Assembly (NCBI GenBank): GCA_016200915.1
Contig: JACQDV010000001.1
Span: forward strand, 1 to 33,270
Origin: Sphingobacteriales bacterium
Lineage (GTDB): Bacteria; Bacteroidota; Bacteroidia; Chitinophagales; Chitinophagaceae
Length of the DNA: 33,270 bases
Reading direction: 5' to 3'
Each line of letters begins with the position of its first letter. Position 1 is the stretch's first letter. Of the stretch, positions 8,249 through 16,736 are shown piece after piece. The translations under genes and the position numbers were made by a program. The notes under the pieces were generated by a model, which was given only the letters and a program-made list of their open reading frames with translations, ran no database searches and was not told the origin of the DNA.

Positions 8249-10675
8249 TTAACTTTTTAATTTAAATTCCAGCGGGATATTAACTTTCACGCTAAAATTT
8301 CTTCCCATATTAAATACACCGGTTCTTCCGGTAACTAAATTTTCTGCTGTGTATTTTAAACGACTTAAATGATTTTGATACGCCACGTCGGTCAGATTCA
8401 TTACATTAAAACTTATGCTGCAAATAGTTTTGCTTTTATTCATCAACTCCGCATTAATACCCGCATTCACTAATGTATATCCTTTGGTAGCTGTTTCGGT
8501 ATTAAAAGCGGTGAAGGGTCTGTTTTGTTTAAAGGTGTTATCCAATTCTCCACTGATAGAAAAATTGCGGATAAGTTTTCCCTTCTTTAAAAAATCACCC
8601 CGTAACTGTGAGATTAACCTTGCCGGTGGTATTAATGGCATATTCTTCGTTCCATCTACCGCCTCAGAGAAACGGCCACTCACATAAGAGAAAGTATTTT
8701 CAAAGTGCAACCAATCCAAAGGATGCGGGTGAATATCTAAATTCAGTTCTATACCGGCGAGATTGGCTTTGCGTTGTTCAAATTTAAAAGCAGTGGCATT
8801 GCCTACCAATGAATCACCGCCATTTACTGATGCTAATTTTTGATAGAAAATAAAATTGTTGACGTTGTTGTCATATAAATTCAACTGAACAGAAATATGT
8901 TCATTATTGACTTCCATTCCTGCATCTGCCTGGAAACTGGTTTCTGATTTTAAATTAAGATTACCGTATTCATAACGATTAGTTCCTTTGTGTTCTCCAT
9001 TAGATGATAATTCTGGTAAACTGGGAGCACGGTAACCTCTGGCAAGATTAAATCTGAATAATACATTCTTGTTAGCTTCGTAACTTAATCCTACGCTACC
9101 AGACAGATTTGAAAATGATTTAGAAAATGAAGCAAATTTTTCATCACTCCCTTCCATTGTTTTTCTACCATTAACCGTGCGGGTATCAAAACGAACGCCA
9201 CCGCTTAATGTAAGTTTATCAATTTGCTTTTTGCTGAATATAAATACACCTTCATCCGTCAGATCATAATTAGGTATTAATCTTTCTTCTCCTTTATTGG
9301 TATTATTTTGCTGCATACCACTTGCACCTATAGAAGTACGCCAGTTATTTTTTTCAGGAAAATGAAATTGAATGTTCTCTGTAACCGTTTTTAAATCGAA
9401 TGATAAATTGGCTGCTGATGGGTCATCAGCGTTTCCATGTTCTGTTCTTTGATTTTCCTGGAAACCAATTACGGCAGTCAATCTTGATTTACCAATATTA
9501 AAACTGTTATCGCTTACATATTTAGTATGAGTAATGTCCTGAAAAGGAACCAAAGGATTAATAGATTTAAAATCTGCATCTGTTCCTCTTACTTCTCCAC
9601 CACCTGCAACAGGTTTTACAAAATATCCATCATCATCACGGTTGCCCTCCACAATACCCAATGTTTGATTAAAGCGACTAAAGATTAAATGACTGAATCC
9701 CCAGCCTCCATTGTATCCAACATATCCGCCAAAATTCCTGTCTTTAAATTTTGAGTTGAGTACATACCCGTCATACTTATTCTTATAATCAGCGGCTGCT
9801 TTATAAGTACCATATAAATTCCAGTTAAACCCATTGGTATTACCAGCTATGTTTCCATAATAAGAACGAAGCCGGTTATTAGTTTGATAGTTGGAAAAAA
9901 GATTTCCTTTAATGGTATTATTTGCAATGGGTGAATTAGTAATAATATTTATCACACCAGCCATAGCATCACTTCCATATATTAAAGAAGAAGGACCTTT
10001 TAATATTTCAACTTTAGTTACACTGAGTTCGTCAATTTCAATTCCATGTTCATCGCCCCATTGCTGACCTTCCTGTCTTACACCATCATTCAATACCACC
10101 ACACGATTATAACCCAATCCACGAATAACCGGTTTAGCTATTGCCGGGCCGGTTGATACTGTGGCAATGCCACCTTTCTTTGTTAACGCTTCAATAAGAT
10201 TGGGAGCTACTCCGTTAAATAAATCCTGCTTTCGTATTAATGAAACGGCAACAGGGCTTTTCTTTAATTGCGTAGCCGAAGAAACACCCGTTACAATCAC
10301 TGCATCATTTTCTATTACAGCCAGCGATAAAGAATAATCTTTCTTTACATCATTATTAAACTCTACATATTCTGAAATAGTGCCGTACCCTACATAACTA
10401 ATCTCCACTAAATGTTTGCCTGATGGAATATTATTTACTGAAAAATTTCCTTCTGCATCTGTAACGGCACCCGTTTTTAAATCATTAAAATAAACGGATA
10501 CCCCAGCCAATGGTTTACTGGTAGCTTTATCAGTTATCTTCCCTGAAAAAACATTTTTACCTGACGCAGTAACCAATTTGGTTTTTACTGCTTCTTCAAA
10601 ATGGGATTGGGCAAAAATTAATACAGGTGCCAACAGTAATAAAATTCCTGTCCCTTTTAAAATTCCTTTCTTCAT
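8249..10675 (-). CDS. TonB-dependent outer-membrane receptor with carboxypeptidase-like N-terminal domain
   Basis: An 808-residue outer-membrane active-transport receptor. A signal peptide (residues 1-22, ...VLIFAQS) is followed by a carboxypeptidase regulatory-like domain (about 43-115; GKITDKATSKPLAGVSVYFND...GAVTDAEGNFSV). The TonB plug (about 130-250) includes PVIRGLGYNRVVVLNDGVRQEG and VEILKGPSSLIYGSDAMAGVINI. The C-terminal beta-barrel carries RFNLARGYRAPSLPELSSNG. The overall sequence resembles siderophore/heme/metal-type receptors rather than SusC glycan importers (no SusD partner follows). Fifteen bases separate its ATG from the upstream MerC-type gene stop, so the two form an operon and probably import or handle the same metal. 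The imported ligand cannot be identified from sequence. Confidence 0.93.
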   Translation of the reverse strand: MKKGILKGTGILLLLAPVLIFAQSHFEEAVKTKLVTASGKNVFSGKITDKATSKPLAGVSVYFNDLKTGAVTDAEGNFSVNNIPSGKHLVEISYVGYGTISEYVEFNNDVKKDYSLSLAVIENDAVIVTGVSSATQLKKSPVAVSLIRKQDLFNGVAPNLIEALTKKGGIATVSTGPAIAKPVIRGLGYNRVVVLNDGVRQEGQQWGDEHGIEIDELSVTKVEILKGPSSLIYGSDAMAGVINIITNSPIANNTIKGNLFSNYQTNNRLRSYYGNIAGNTNGFNWNLYGTYKAAADYKNKYDGYVLNSKFKDRNFGGYVGYNGGWGFSHLIFSRFNQTLGIVEGNRDDDGYFVKPVAGGGEVRGTDADFKSINPLVPFQDITHTKYVSDNSFNIGKSRLTAVIGFQENQRTEHGNADDPSAANLSFDLKTVTENIQFHFPEKNNWRTSIGASGMQQNNTNKGEERLIPNYDLTDEGVFIFSKKQIDKLTLSGGVRFDTRTVNGRKTMEGSDEKFASFSKSFSNLSGSVGLSYEANKNVLFRFNLARGYRAPSLPELSSNGEHKGTNRYEYGNLNLKSETSFQADAGMEVNNEHISVQLNLYDNNVNNFIFYQKLASVNGGDSLVGNATAFKFEQRKANLAGIELNLDIHPHPLDWLHFENTFSYVSGRFSEAVDGTKNMPLIPPARLISQLRGDFLKKGKLIRNFSISGELDNTFKQNRPFTAFNTETATKGYTLVNAGINAELMNKSKTICSISFNVMNLTDVAYQNHLSRLKYTAENLVTGRTGVFNMGRNFSVKVNIPLEFKLKS

Positions 10676-10690
10676 TTGATTAATTCAACT

Positions 10691-11101
10691 TTAGTGATTA
10701 CAATCGTTGGCATGGCAATGGTTAGCTACCCTGCATAAACGATAATTGACAAAATGTGCTGTTATAATTAAAACCGCGGCCGGGAACAAAAACCAGTTTT
10801 CGTATTGGGGTAAAAATTGTTTGGTGAACAGTGATATTATCCCAATTGAGAAAAGAATTAATGCTATGGAATGATGATGGTGCTTTTTGTATCCATGATA
10901 TAATGAATAAGTTCCTATGGCAAAAGCCAGAATGATCATGAATGTTTCGAAATAAATATTATTGATAATGTTTACCCCAAATAAAGGGAGGCTGCTAAAT
11001 AACAATGGCAATACGGTACAGTGTATAGCACACGCCAGTGAAACAGAAATGCCCAATGCATCTGTATTAAACTTGAATCGGGGATTTACATGAAATAACA
11101 T
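10691..11101 (-). CDS. MerC-domain membrane protein
   Basis: A 136-residue inner-membrane protein with about four transmembrane helices and the MerC-type cysteine pair in helix 1 (ACAIHCTVLPLL, C-x-x-x-C). In mercury-resistance operons MerC moves Hg(II), but most Bacteroidota MerC-domain proteins sit with TonB receptors or metal regulators and have no mer genes nearby, as here. His-rich segments (YKKHHHHS; CRVANHCHANDCNH at the C-terminus) also point to metal binding. It is the first gene of a two-gene operon with the TonB receptor. A role in import of a transition metal such as zinc is an inference. Confidence 0.82.
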   Translation of the reverse strand: MLFHVNPRFKFNTDALGISVSLACAIHCTVLPLLFSSLPLFGVNIINNIYFETFMIILAFAIGTYSLYHGYKKHHHHSIALILFSIGIISLFTKQFLPQYENWFLFPAAVLIITAHFVNYRLCRVANHCHANDCNH

Positions 11102-11103
11102 AT

Positions 11104-11120
11104 TTGCAACATTGTTTCAT
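11104..11120 (-). promoter_or_regulatory. Dyad motif just upstream of the MerC-domain gene
   Basis: TTGCAACATTGTTTCAT is a 17-bp near-palindrome (6 of 8 arm positions pair) three bases before the start codon of the MerC-domain gene. The half-site TGCAAC recurs twice more at 11163-11168 and 11175-11180. The symmetry and position fit an operator for a dimeric Fur/Zur-type repressor, but no regulator is in the window. Confidence 0.4.
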
Positions 11121-11161
11121 TACAAAATTAACCAGAGAACCTTCTCTCACCAAAATTATTA

Positions 11162-11180
11162 TTGCAACTAAAAATGCAAC
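11162..11180 (-). promoter_or_regulatory. Second TGCAAC dyad upstream of the MerC/TonB operon
   Basis: TTGCA and TGCAA arms separated by eight bases (11162-11166 and 11175-11179) form a second symmetric site about 60 bases from the operon start, sharing the TGCAAC half-site with 11104-11120. Confidence 0.35.
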
Positions 11181-11192
11181 AACGCAAATAAA

Positions 11193-11783
11193 TTAAGGAC
11201 AATTGGGAGTTGTTATATAACCGGGGCAAACCTGGATATCGCCATAACCCATTTTATAATTAGGTTTATCCTTTGCTGAAAGACTATAATAAATTCTGTA
11301 AATACCTCTTGGTTGAAATACCTGGCGATTAGCAACACTAAAAAAGAATTGCTGATTTCCTCCATTAATAATGAGTGCGTCTCTTACAGCGATGTTATAA
11401 AACGGATCAACAATTACAACTTTGAGTTTAGTTAGCTGAGAAGACAAACCAAACTGACCGGAAAAGCTCATGTAGTTACTGCTTGGGTTTGGGTACACAG
11501 GAAAAATTTTGGGGTTTGAAACCTCTACTGTTCCTGTCATATCAAGCGAGTCAACAAATTCAAGAAGACTGATTTCCTGCGCACTAAGAGTAGTACTAAA
11601 AGTCCAGTCTCCCGCAGGATTGCCATAGCTTCCAATTTTATTACCCAAATTATCTGTATATAAAACTCCGCTGATATCTAATGGCGTTGGCTTAGAATTT
11701 TTTTTACAGGATATGAATCCAATAAAAAGAAATAATAGAAAAACTTTACCTGAACACAATAAAGTATTTTTCATACTAAACAT
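11193..11783 (-). CDS. Hypothetical lipoprotein
   Basis: A 196-residue protein with a lipoprotein signal (hydrophobic stretch FLLFLFIGFIS then Cys at about residue 26, followed by KKNSK). The mature part has PVYPNPSSNYMSFSGQFGL at the middle, resembling the PNP-start of Bacteroidota secretion/sorting-like beta-domains, but no recognised family. The ATG at 11774 is an equally good start. It begins three bases after the thiolase stop codon on the same strand, so both genes are likely translated from one mRNA, although a functional link is not obvious. A long spacer precedes the MerC operon, which it faces from downstream. Function unknown. Confidence 0.75.
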   Translation of the reverse strand: MFSMKNTLLCSGKVFLLFLFIGFISCKKNSKPTPLDISGVLYTDNLGNKIGSYGNPAGDWTFSTTLSAQEISLLEFVDSLDMTGTVEVSNPKIFPVYPNPSSNYMSFSGQFGLSSQLTKLKVVIVDPFYNIAVRDALIINGGNQQFFFSVANRQVFQPRGIYRIYYSLSAKDKPNYKMGYGDIQVCPGYITTPNCP

Positions 11784-11786
11784 ACT

Positions 11787-12965
11787 TTAGTCAATATTTT
11801 CAATGATTCCGGCTATGCCCTGTCCGCCGCCCACACAGGCTGTAACAATACCATATTTTTTGTTCAGCCTTTTCATATCGTTTGTAACCTGTATGGTTAG
11901 CTTACATCCCGTACAACCTAACGGGTGACCTAAAGCAATGGCACCGCCATTTATGTTGACAATATCGGGATTTATTTTGAGAGTACGAATAACTGCCAGG
12001 GCCTGAGAAGCAAATGCTTCATTCAATTCCACTAAATCGATTTGATTTAGATTCATTCCTGCCTGCTTCAACACTTTTGGTACTGCTTCCACCGGACCAA
12101 TACCCATGAAGCGGGGATGTACACCTGCACTGGCACAAGCAATTAATCTTGCGACAGGTTTTAAGCCAAGTTCTTTCACCATTTTCTCTCCCATTACAAT
12201 TACGAAAGCTGCACCATCACTAGTTTGGGATGAATTACCTGCTGTAACAGTTCCATTTACTGCAAAAGCAGGTTTCAGTTTTGTAAGTGCTTCAATGGTA
12301 GTATCAGCTCTTACGCCTTCGTCCGTATCTATTACAAAATTTCTTTTCTGCTTTTTCCCTTTTTCATCCAAATAAACTTCTTCTACATTGATTGGTAAAA
12401 TACCATTCTTAAAATATCCATTCTGAATAGCATTCATTGCTTTTTTATGTGAGTTGAGAGCAAACAAATCCTGGTCTTCCCTGCTCACATTATATTCTTT
12501 GGCAACTGCTTCGGCAGTTAAACCCATGCTCAAATAATAATCGGGTTCATCCTTCGCAATGGAATAAGCCGGAACAGTTTTCCAACCCGCAGTAGGAACT
12601 AAACTCATACTTTCTGTTCCACCCGCCACAATACAATCAGCCTGTCCACTTCTGATTTTTGCCGTAGCAATAGCAATAGTTTCTAATCCGCTGGCACAAT
12701 AGCGGTTCACCGTCATACCCGGCGCATGAAAACCTATTGCTTTTGCCGCTATGATTCTTCCCACTTGTAAACCCTGTTCGGCTTCGGGCACAGCATTACC
12801 AACAATTACATCATCCACTCTTTTTGGATCGAGTTGAGGAACAGATGCCATCAATCCTTTAATAACATCTACCGCCAAATCATCTGGTCTGGTAAAACGA
12901 AATCCACCACGTTTTGATTTACCTACTGCGGTGCGGTATCCGGCTACGATATAAGCGTCTTGCAT
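11787..12965 (-). CDS. Acetyl-CoA C-acyltransferase (thiolase)
   Basis: A 392-residue thiolase, which cleaves 3-ketoacyl-CoA in beta-oxidation or condenses two acyl-CoA units. The nucleophilic cysteine is in NRYCASGLETIA (about residue 89). The other catalytic motifs are present: NEAFASQALAV (about 314), GGAIALGHPLGCTG (His about 348) and CVGGGQGIAGI near the end (the second active-site Cys about 378). Full family length. The sequence pattern (RTAVGKSKRGGFRFTRPDDLA) is nearer the degradative FadA-like type than acetoacetyl-CoA thiolase, but this choice is uncertain. No hydratase or dehydrogenase gene adjoins it. The start lies in a repeat-rich spacer shared with pyrD. Confidence 0.93.
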   Translation of the reverse strand: MQDAYIVAGYRTAVGKSKRGGFRFTRPDDLAVDVIKGLMASVPQLDPKRVDDVIVGNAVPEAEQGLQVGRIIAAKAIGFHAPGMTVNRYCASGLETIAIATAKIRSGQADCIVAGGTESMSLVPTAGWKTVPAYSIAKDEPDYYLSMGLTAEAVAKEYNVSREDQDLFALNSHKKAMNAIQNGYFKNGILPINVEEVYLDEKGKKQKRNFVIDTDEGVRADTTIEALTKLKPAFAVNGTVTAGNSSQTSDGAAFVIVMGEKMVKELGLKPVARLIACASAGVHPRFMGIGPVEAVPKVLKQAGMNLNQIDLVELNEAFASQALAVIRTLKINPDIVNINGGAIALGHPLGCTGCKLTIQVTNDMKRLNKKYGIVTACVGGGQGIAGIIENID

Positions 12966-12969
12966 GTTC

Positions 12970-13034
12970 GTTTATAGTTTTTAGTTTATGGTTTATGGTT
13001 TACTGTGATAGACCGGTAACAAAAAACTATAAAC
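12970..13034. repeat. Heptamer repeats flanked by a 13-bp inverted repeat
   Basis: The spacer between the thiolase and pyrD genes holds four and a half units of a 7-bp repeat (GTTTATA, GTTTTTA, GTTTATG, GTTTATG) from 12970. A 13-bp perfect inverted repeat (GTTTATAGTTTTT at 12970-12982, its complement at 13022-13034) encloses it, so the segment can fold into a long hairpin. It lies just ahead of the thiolase start codon. Confidence 0.75.
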
Positions 13035-13131
13035 AATAAACCTTCAACCAAATATAGTTGTTTATGCAACTTTTCAGTATCAAAAGTAACATCTTTCATT
13101 GAACCATCAAAAACCTTGCATCAAGTTGCTT

Positions 13132-13139
13132 TATCTTCG
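13132..13139 (+). promoter_or_regulatory. Possible pyrD -7 promoter element
   Basis: TATCTTCG matches the Bacteroidota -7 consensus TAnnTTTG at all fixed positions except one and lies 9 bases before the chosen ATG. I saw no convincing -33 TTG at the right distance. Confidence 0.4.
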
Positions 13140-13148
13140 CCGCACATT

Positions 13149-14213
13149 ATGTACCAGTTACTCCGCCGCTTTCTTTTTTTATTTGACCCGGAAAGGGTGC
13201 ATTACTTTTCCATGTACAGCTTGCAGTTTTTATGCCGCTTTGGTTTTGCAAGAAAATGGCTGATTAAAAGATTTTACTTTTCCAATCCATCGCTGGAAAG
13301 AAATTACTGGGGTTTGCATTTTAAAAACCCCGTTGGGCTTGCCGCCGGTTTTGATAAGAATGCAAAATATTTGAGAGAATTAGAATGCCTCGGCTTTGGT
13401 TTTGTGGAGATAGGAACAGTAACTCCGTTGCCACAGGCTGGTAATGAGAAACCAAGATTGTTTCGTTTACCGGAAGATAAAGCTATCATTAACCGCATGG
13501 GATTTAATAATGATGGTGTGAAAATGGTGGCTAAGAGGTTAAAGGAGTGGAAGGAGATGAAAGGGAACAACAAACTACAAACTACTAACTACAAACTCAT
13601 CATTGGTGGAAACATTGGTAAAAATAAAATCACCCCTAACGAAGATGCCTGGAAGGATTATGAAAGTTGTTTTACTGAGTTGTTTGATTATGTTGATTAT
13701 TTTGTAGTGAATGTAAGCAGTCCCAATACGCCGGGATTAAGAGAATTGCAGGAAAAAGATTCGCTGAAGAAAATTTTAACGCACCTGCAATCCATCAACA
13801 ATCAAAAACAAAACCCTAAACCAATTTTACTGAAGATTGCACCTGATTTAACCCAACCACAAATTGATGATGTAATTCAATTGGCATTGGAAATAAAATT
13901 AGATGGATTGGTGGCGACAAATACTACTATCACCAGAGAAGGGTTAAGTCAGCAGTCGGAAGTCAGAAGTCAGAAGATTGGGGCTGGAGGATTAAGTGGT
14001 AAACCCGTTAAGGAAAGAAGTACAGCCATTGTACAATACATTTCGCAAAAAACAAATGGGCAAATCCCCATCATGGCATCAGGTGGAATTTTTACCGGTG
14101 ATGATGCAAGGGAAAAAGTAAAAGCCGGTGCTTCATTAGTACAGGTGTGGACAGGATTTATTTATGAAGGCCCAATGATTGCAAAAAATATTTGTCAGTA
14201 TCTTGCCCGCTAA
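13149..14213 (+). CDS. pyrD: Dihydroorotate dehydrogenase, quinone-dependent (class 2)
   Basis: A 354-residue FMN enzyme that oxidises dihydroorotate to orotate in pyrimidine synthesis, passing electrons to quinone at the inner membrane. The N-terminal hydrophobic helices (YQLLRRFLFLFDPERVHYFSM) are the class 2 membrane-docking part. Motifs: GLAAGFDKN, GFVEIGTVTPLPQ, GFNNDGV, NIGKNK, FVVNVSSPNTPGLR (catalytic Ser), PILLKIAPDL, ATNTTI, GGLSGKP and IMASGGIFTGDDA. ATG 13149 is preferred over the upstream TTG frame. Two tandem heptamer repeats (13570-13597 and 13947-13976) lie inside the gene, adding the segments NNKLQTTNYKL and QQSEVRSQK at surface-loop positions. Confidence 0.95.
   Translation: MYQLLRRFLFLFDPERVHYFSMYSLQFLCRFGFARKWLIKRFYFSNPSLERNYWGLHFKNPVGLAAGFDKNAKYLRELECLGFGFVEIGTVTPLPQAGNEKPRLFRLPEDKAIINRMGFNNDGVKMVAKRLKEWKEMKGNNKLQTTNYKLIIGGNIGKNKITPNEDAWKDYESCFTELFDYVDYFVVNVSSPNTPGLRELQEKDSLKKILTHLQSINNQKQNPKPILLKIAPDLTQPQIDDVIQLALEIKLDGLVATNTTITREGLSQQSEVRSQKIGAGGLSGKPVKERSTAIVQYISQKTNGQIPIMASGGIFTGDDAREKVKAGASLVQVWTGFIYEGPMIAKNICQYLAR
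13570..13597 (+). repeat. Four-copy heptamer repeat inside pyrD
   Basis: Exactly four 7-bp units, three of ACAAACT and one of ACTAACT, in the coding sequence. They encode part of KLQTTNYKL, an extra loop just before the conserved IIGGNIGKNK strand when compared with E. coli PyrD. Confidence 0.85.
13947..13976 (+). repeat. Second four-copy heptamer repeat inside pyrD
   Basis: Four 7-bp units (AGTCAGC, AGTCGGA, AGTCAGA, AGTCAGA) plus two bases. They encode SQQSEVRSQK between NTTITREG and GAGGLSGKP, a loop of variable length in this family. The unit is unrelated in sequence to the first repeat in the same gene. Confidence 0.85.
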
Positions 14214-14223
14214 TTTTTTATTC

Positions 14224-14787
14224 ATGGAAGTTAAAGTGCGATTAAACGAGCAAATCATTAATAAATCATTACAGCTGCATTACCGCTATTTTGGTTCTTC
14301 GCATAAAAGAAGGTTGATGTTAGTTCCAATCATTTTAATTGCAGTTTCTTTATATTTAATTTATACAGAAATAAAGAAAGCCTCTTTCCAGGGGCAATCT
14401 GGTTCCGGCAATTTTTTTGGTATTGGTCTTGGAATAAATTTTTATCTCGGCATATTGTACATTGTATTTGCAGTGGCCTATTATTTTTATATGCTGTACC
14501 GTATGAAAAACCTTGGCAAAACACTTTTAAAAAACCTGGGAGAAAATGTAAATTTTGATATGGAGATAACTGATTCATCCATTACTACCAAATTGGCTTC
14601 TTCCACTACTACTAATGACTGGACTGCATTTAAGAATGCCATCATTAGTACAGATGTTGTATTGCTGTACCAGCAAAACAATACATTCAGCATGTTTGAA
14701 AAAAGTTTCTTTATCAGCGAAACTGATTTCAGTTCTTTTAAAAATATTATCACTCAACATATTCCCAACGCTATTCAACACAGCTAA
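14224..14787 (+). CDS. YcxB-like membrane protein
   Basis: A 187-residue protein from ATG 14224, starting 10 bases after the pyrD stop, so probably co-transcribed with it. Two transmembrane helices (about residues 32-50 and 70-95, separated by a Gly-rich link) precede a YcxB-like C-terminal domain (TNDWTAFKNAIISTDVVLLYQQNNTFSMFEKSFFISETDFSSFKNII), in which the W-x-x-F ... F-x-x-F-K pattern matches the family. It parallels the gene at 584-1060. Function unknown. A longer frame starting at 14179 overlaps pyrD and is less likely. Confidence 0.72.
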   Translation: MEVKVRLNEQIINKSLQLHYRYFGSSHKRRLMLVPIILIAVSLYLIYTEIKKASFQGQSGSGNFFGIGLGINFYLGILYIVFAVAYYFYMLYRMKNLGKTLLKNLGENVNFDMEITDSSITTKLASSTTTNDWTAFKNAIISTDVVLLYQQNNTFSMFEKSFFISETDFSSFKNIITQHIPNAIQHS

Positions 14788-14792
14788 TCATT

Positions 14793-15590
14793 ATGGATTA
14801 TTTATTTACATCGGAAAGCATCATCAGTTTCATCATCCTGGTAATATTAGAAGTGGTGCTGGGTATTGATAATGTAATTTTTGTAAGCATTATTATGAAC
14901 CGGTTAAAAGAGGAGAAGGATGAAAAGAAGGCCCGCCGTGCCTGGATGACCAGTGGTATCATCATCCGTAGTTTATTGCTGATGGCATTGGGATGGTTAT
15001 TGCAACAAAAAGGTAAACCAGTATTTACTTTGTTTGATAAAGGTTTTGATTTAGCCAGCCTGGTAATGCTTGCCGGTGGTATATTTCTAATTTATAAAAC
15101 GGTAATAGAAATTCATCTTAAGCTGGAAGGTGAAGATCCGAATGCTGACAGCAATGGTGTAGCTATAACACTGAGTCAGGCTATTGCACAAATCATGCTG
15201 ATTGATACTGTATTTTCTTTTGACAGCATCATTACCGCCGGAGGCACAGCTAAGCATGTGGAGATAATGATTGCGGCTGTAGTAATTGCTATGATCATCA
15301 TGTTTTTGTTCAGCCCGAAAATTTCAGCTTTCATACATAAGCATCCCACTATTAAGATGCTGGCTCTTTCCTTTTTGGTGATGATTGGATTAAGTTTAGT
15401 GATTGAAGGATGGGCACCTGAAAAAGCAGAAGAACTTCACTTAAAAAATTATATCTATTTCGGTATGGCCTTTTCGTTTGGCGTAGAGGTACTGAATATG
15501 GTAATGCGTAAAAGGCAGGCACATCGCAGGGTGGTTGAATTGAATGAACCGCAACTGAAAAAAGAAGGTTACGATGACATGGCGAAATAA
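14793..15590 (+). CDS. TerC family integral membrane protein
   Basis: A 265-residue membrane protein with about seven transmembrane helices. The two family signatures are present: EVVLGIDNVIFVSII (about residue 19) and DTVFSFDSIITA (about 138), each holding acidic residues buried in the membrane. Characterised TerC relatives such as Alx and MntP-linked YoaE-type proteins affect manganese export and the metal load of secreted proteins, while classic TerC belongs to tellurite resistance; no ter genes adjoin here, so a metal-export role is more likely. It starts six bases after the YcxB-like stop codon and continues the pyrD operon, then converges on ruvB. Confidence 0.9.
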   Translation: MDYLFTSESIISFIILVILEVVLGIDNVIFVSIIMNRLKEEKDEKKARRAWMTSGIIIRSLLLMALGWLLQQKGKPVFTLFDKGFDLASLVMLAGGIFLIYKTVIEIHLKLEGEDPNADSNGVAITLSQAIAQIMLIDTVFSFDSIITAGGTAKHVEIMIAAVVIAMIIMFLFSPKISAFIHKHPTIKMLALSFLVMIGLSLVIEGWAPEKAEELHLKNYIYFGMAFSFGVEVLNMVMRKRQAHRRVVELNEPQLKKEGYDDMAK

Positions 15591-15592
15591 AA

Positions 15593-16627
15593 TCAGGAAA
15601 ACATTAAGTTGTCCCCGCTTCTGCCAAAAGGCTTTTTACCCAAATGCTCATAAGCTTTAGCAGTAGCCTCTCTTCCTCGTGGTGTACGTTGTATAAATCC
15701 TTCCTGTATGAGGAATGGCTCATATACTTCTTCCAATGTTCCTGCTTCTTCACCAACCGCAGTAGCAATGGTGGTGATGCCTACAGGCCCGCCTTTGAAT
15801 TTTTCTATAATAGTTGAAAGAATACGGTTATCCATCTCATCCAAACCATGTTCATCCACATTCAATGCTTTTAATGCATGTTGCGTAATGCCCAAATCAA
15901 TTTCACCATCATTCAATACCTGTGCAAAATCTCTTACTCTTCTTAATAAACCATTTGCAATACGGGGAGTTCCCCTACTTCTTCTGGAAATTTCACCGGC
16001 AGCATCTGTTTTAATTTTTGTTCCAAGAATATTGGCAGATCGTTTTATAATTGATTTCAGCGTTTCTGCATTATAATATTCTAATCTTGATTTGATAGCA
16101 AATCTTGATAGTAAAGGAGCAGTTAATAAACCACTTCGTGTAGTAGCGCCAATCAGTGTGAAAGGATGTAAGGAAAGTTGAATACTTCTGGCATTGGGAC
16201 CGCTATCAATCATAATATCAATCCGGTAATCTTCCATCGCCGCATATAAATATTCTTCCACTACTGTACTCAGGCGATGTATCTCATCAATAAACAACAC
16301 ATCATTTGCTTCTAAATTAGTAAGTAGTCCTGCTAAGTCACCAGGTTTTTCTATTACAGGGCCAGATGTTTCTTTTATGTTAACTCCCATTTCATTGGCT
16401 ACAATGCGGCTCAATGTTGTTTTACCCAAACCGGGAGGTCCATGAAATAAAATATGATCTAGTGCCTCACCACGAATCTTTGCTGCCTTAATGAAAATGC
16501 GAAGGTTATCAATAATCTGCTGCTGACCGGAAAACTCATCCATCACCGCCGGACGAATACTGTTTTCAAATTCCCGGTCGGCAGGATTTAAAAATTCTTT
16601 ATCATTATTTAAGTTGGTATTGGCCAT
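15593..16627 (-). CDS. ruvB: Holliday junction branch-migration DNA helicase RuvB
   Basis: A 344-residue AAA+ motor that drives RuvA-bound Holliday junctions during recombination and repair. Visible: [14 protein letters not shown] at the N-terminus, Walker [10 protein letters not shown] (about residue 64), Walker [12 protein letters not shown] (about 114), sensor 1 [11 protein letters not shown], the arginine finger LLSRF, and the C-terminal winged helix ending [19 protein letters not shown]. All features needed for activity are present at the usual length. ATG 16627 gives [17 protein letters not shown]; an in-frame start at 16645 lies in the octamer repeat and is less likely. The neighbour genes are unrelated to repair. 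Confidence 0.97.
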   Translation of the reverse strand: MANTNLNNDKEFLNPADREFENSIRPAVMDEFSGQQQIIDNLRIFIKAAKIRGEALDHILFHGPPGLGKTTLSRIVANEMGVNIKETSGPVIEKPGDLAGLLTNLEANDVLFIDEIHRLSTVVEEYLYAAMEDYRIDIMIDSGPNARSIQLSLHPFTLIGATTRSGLLTAPLLSRFAIKSRLEYYNAETLKSIIKRSANILGTKIKTDAAGEISRRSRGTPRIANGLLRRVRDFAQVLNDGEIDLGITQHALKALNVDEHGLDEMDNRILSTIIEKFKGGPVGITTIATAVGEEAGTLEEVYEPFLIQEGFIQRTPRGREATAKAYEHLGKKPFGRSGDNLMFS

Positions 16628-16644
16628 TGGCTGCAAATTAGGCA

Positions 16645-16676
16645 ATTTGAAGATTTAAGCATTTGAAGATTTGAAA
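16645..16676. repeat. Octamer tandem repeat upstream of ruvB
   Basis: Four 8-bp units: ATTTGAAG, ATTTAAGC, ATTTGAAG and ATTTGAAA. They fill the spacer between ruvB and the marR-type promoter. A related short-repeat habit is seen as heptamers at 12970, 13570 and 13947. Confidence 0.7.
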
Positions 16677-16709
16677 ATGACTGAAAACAGCAAAAAAAAA
16701 ATTGTTGTT

Positions 16710-16727
16710 TATTTGTATATACAAATA
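16710..16727 (+). promoter_or_regulatory. Palindromic operator in the MarR gene promoter
   Basis: TATTTGTATATACAAATA is a perfect 18-bp palindrome. It overlaps the TTG (16713-16715) that serves as the likely -33 element. The same sequence with one mismatch lies before the NmrA-like gene at 17196-17213. This size and symmetry fit MarR-family dimer binding. Confidence 0.75.
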
Positions 16728-16736
16728 TTTATCCTT

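Noticed and set aside
12106-12375. Open frames antisense to the thiolase gene
   Set aside because: Shadow of a well-supported gene; no start context or recognisable product.
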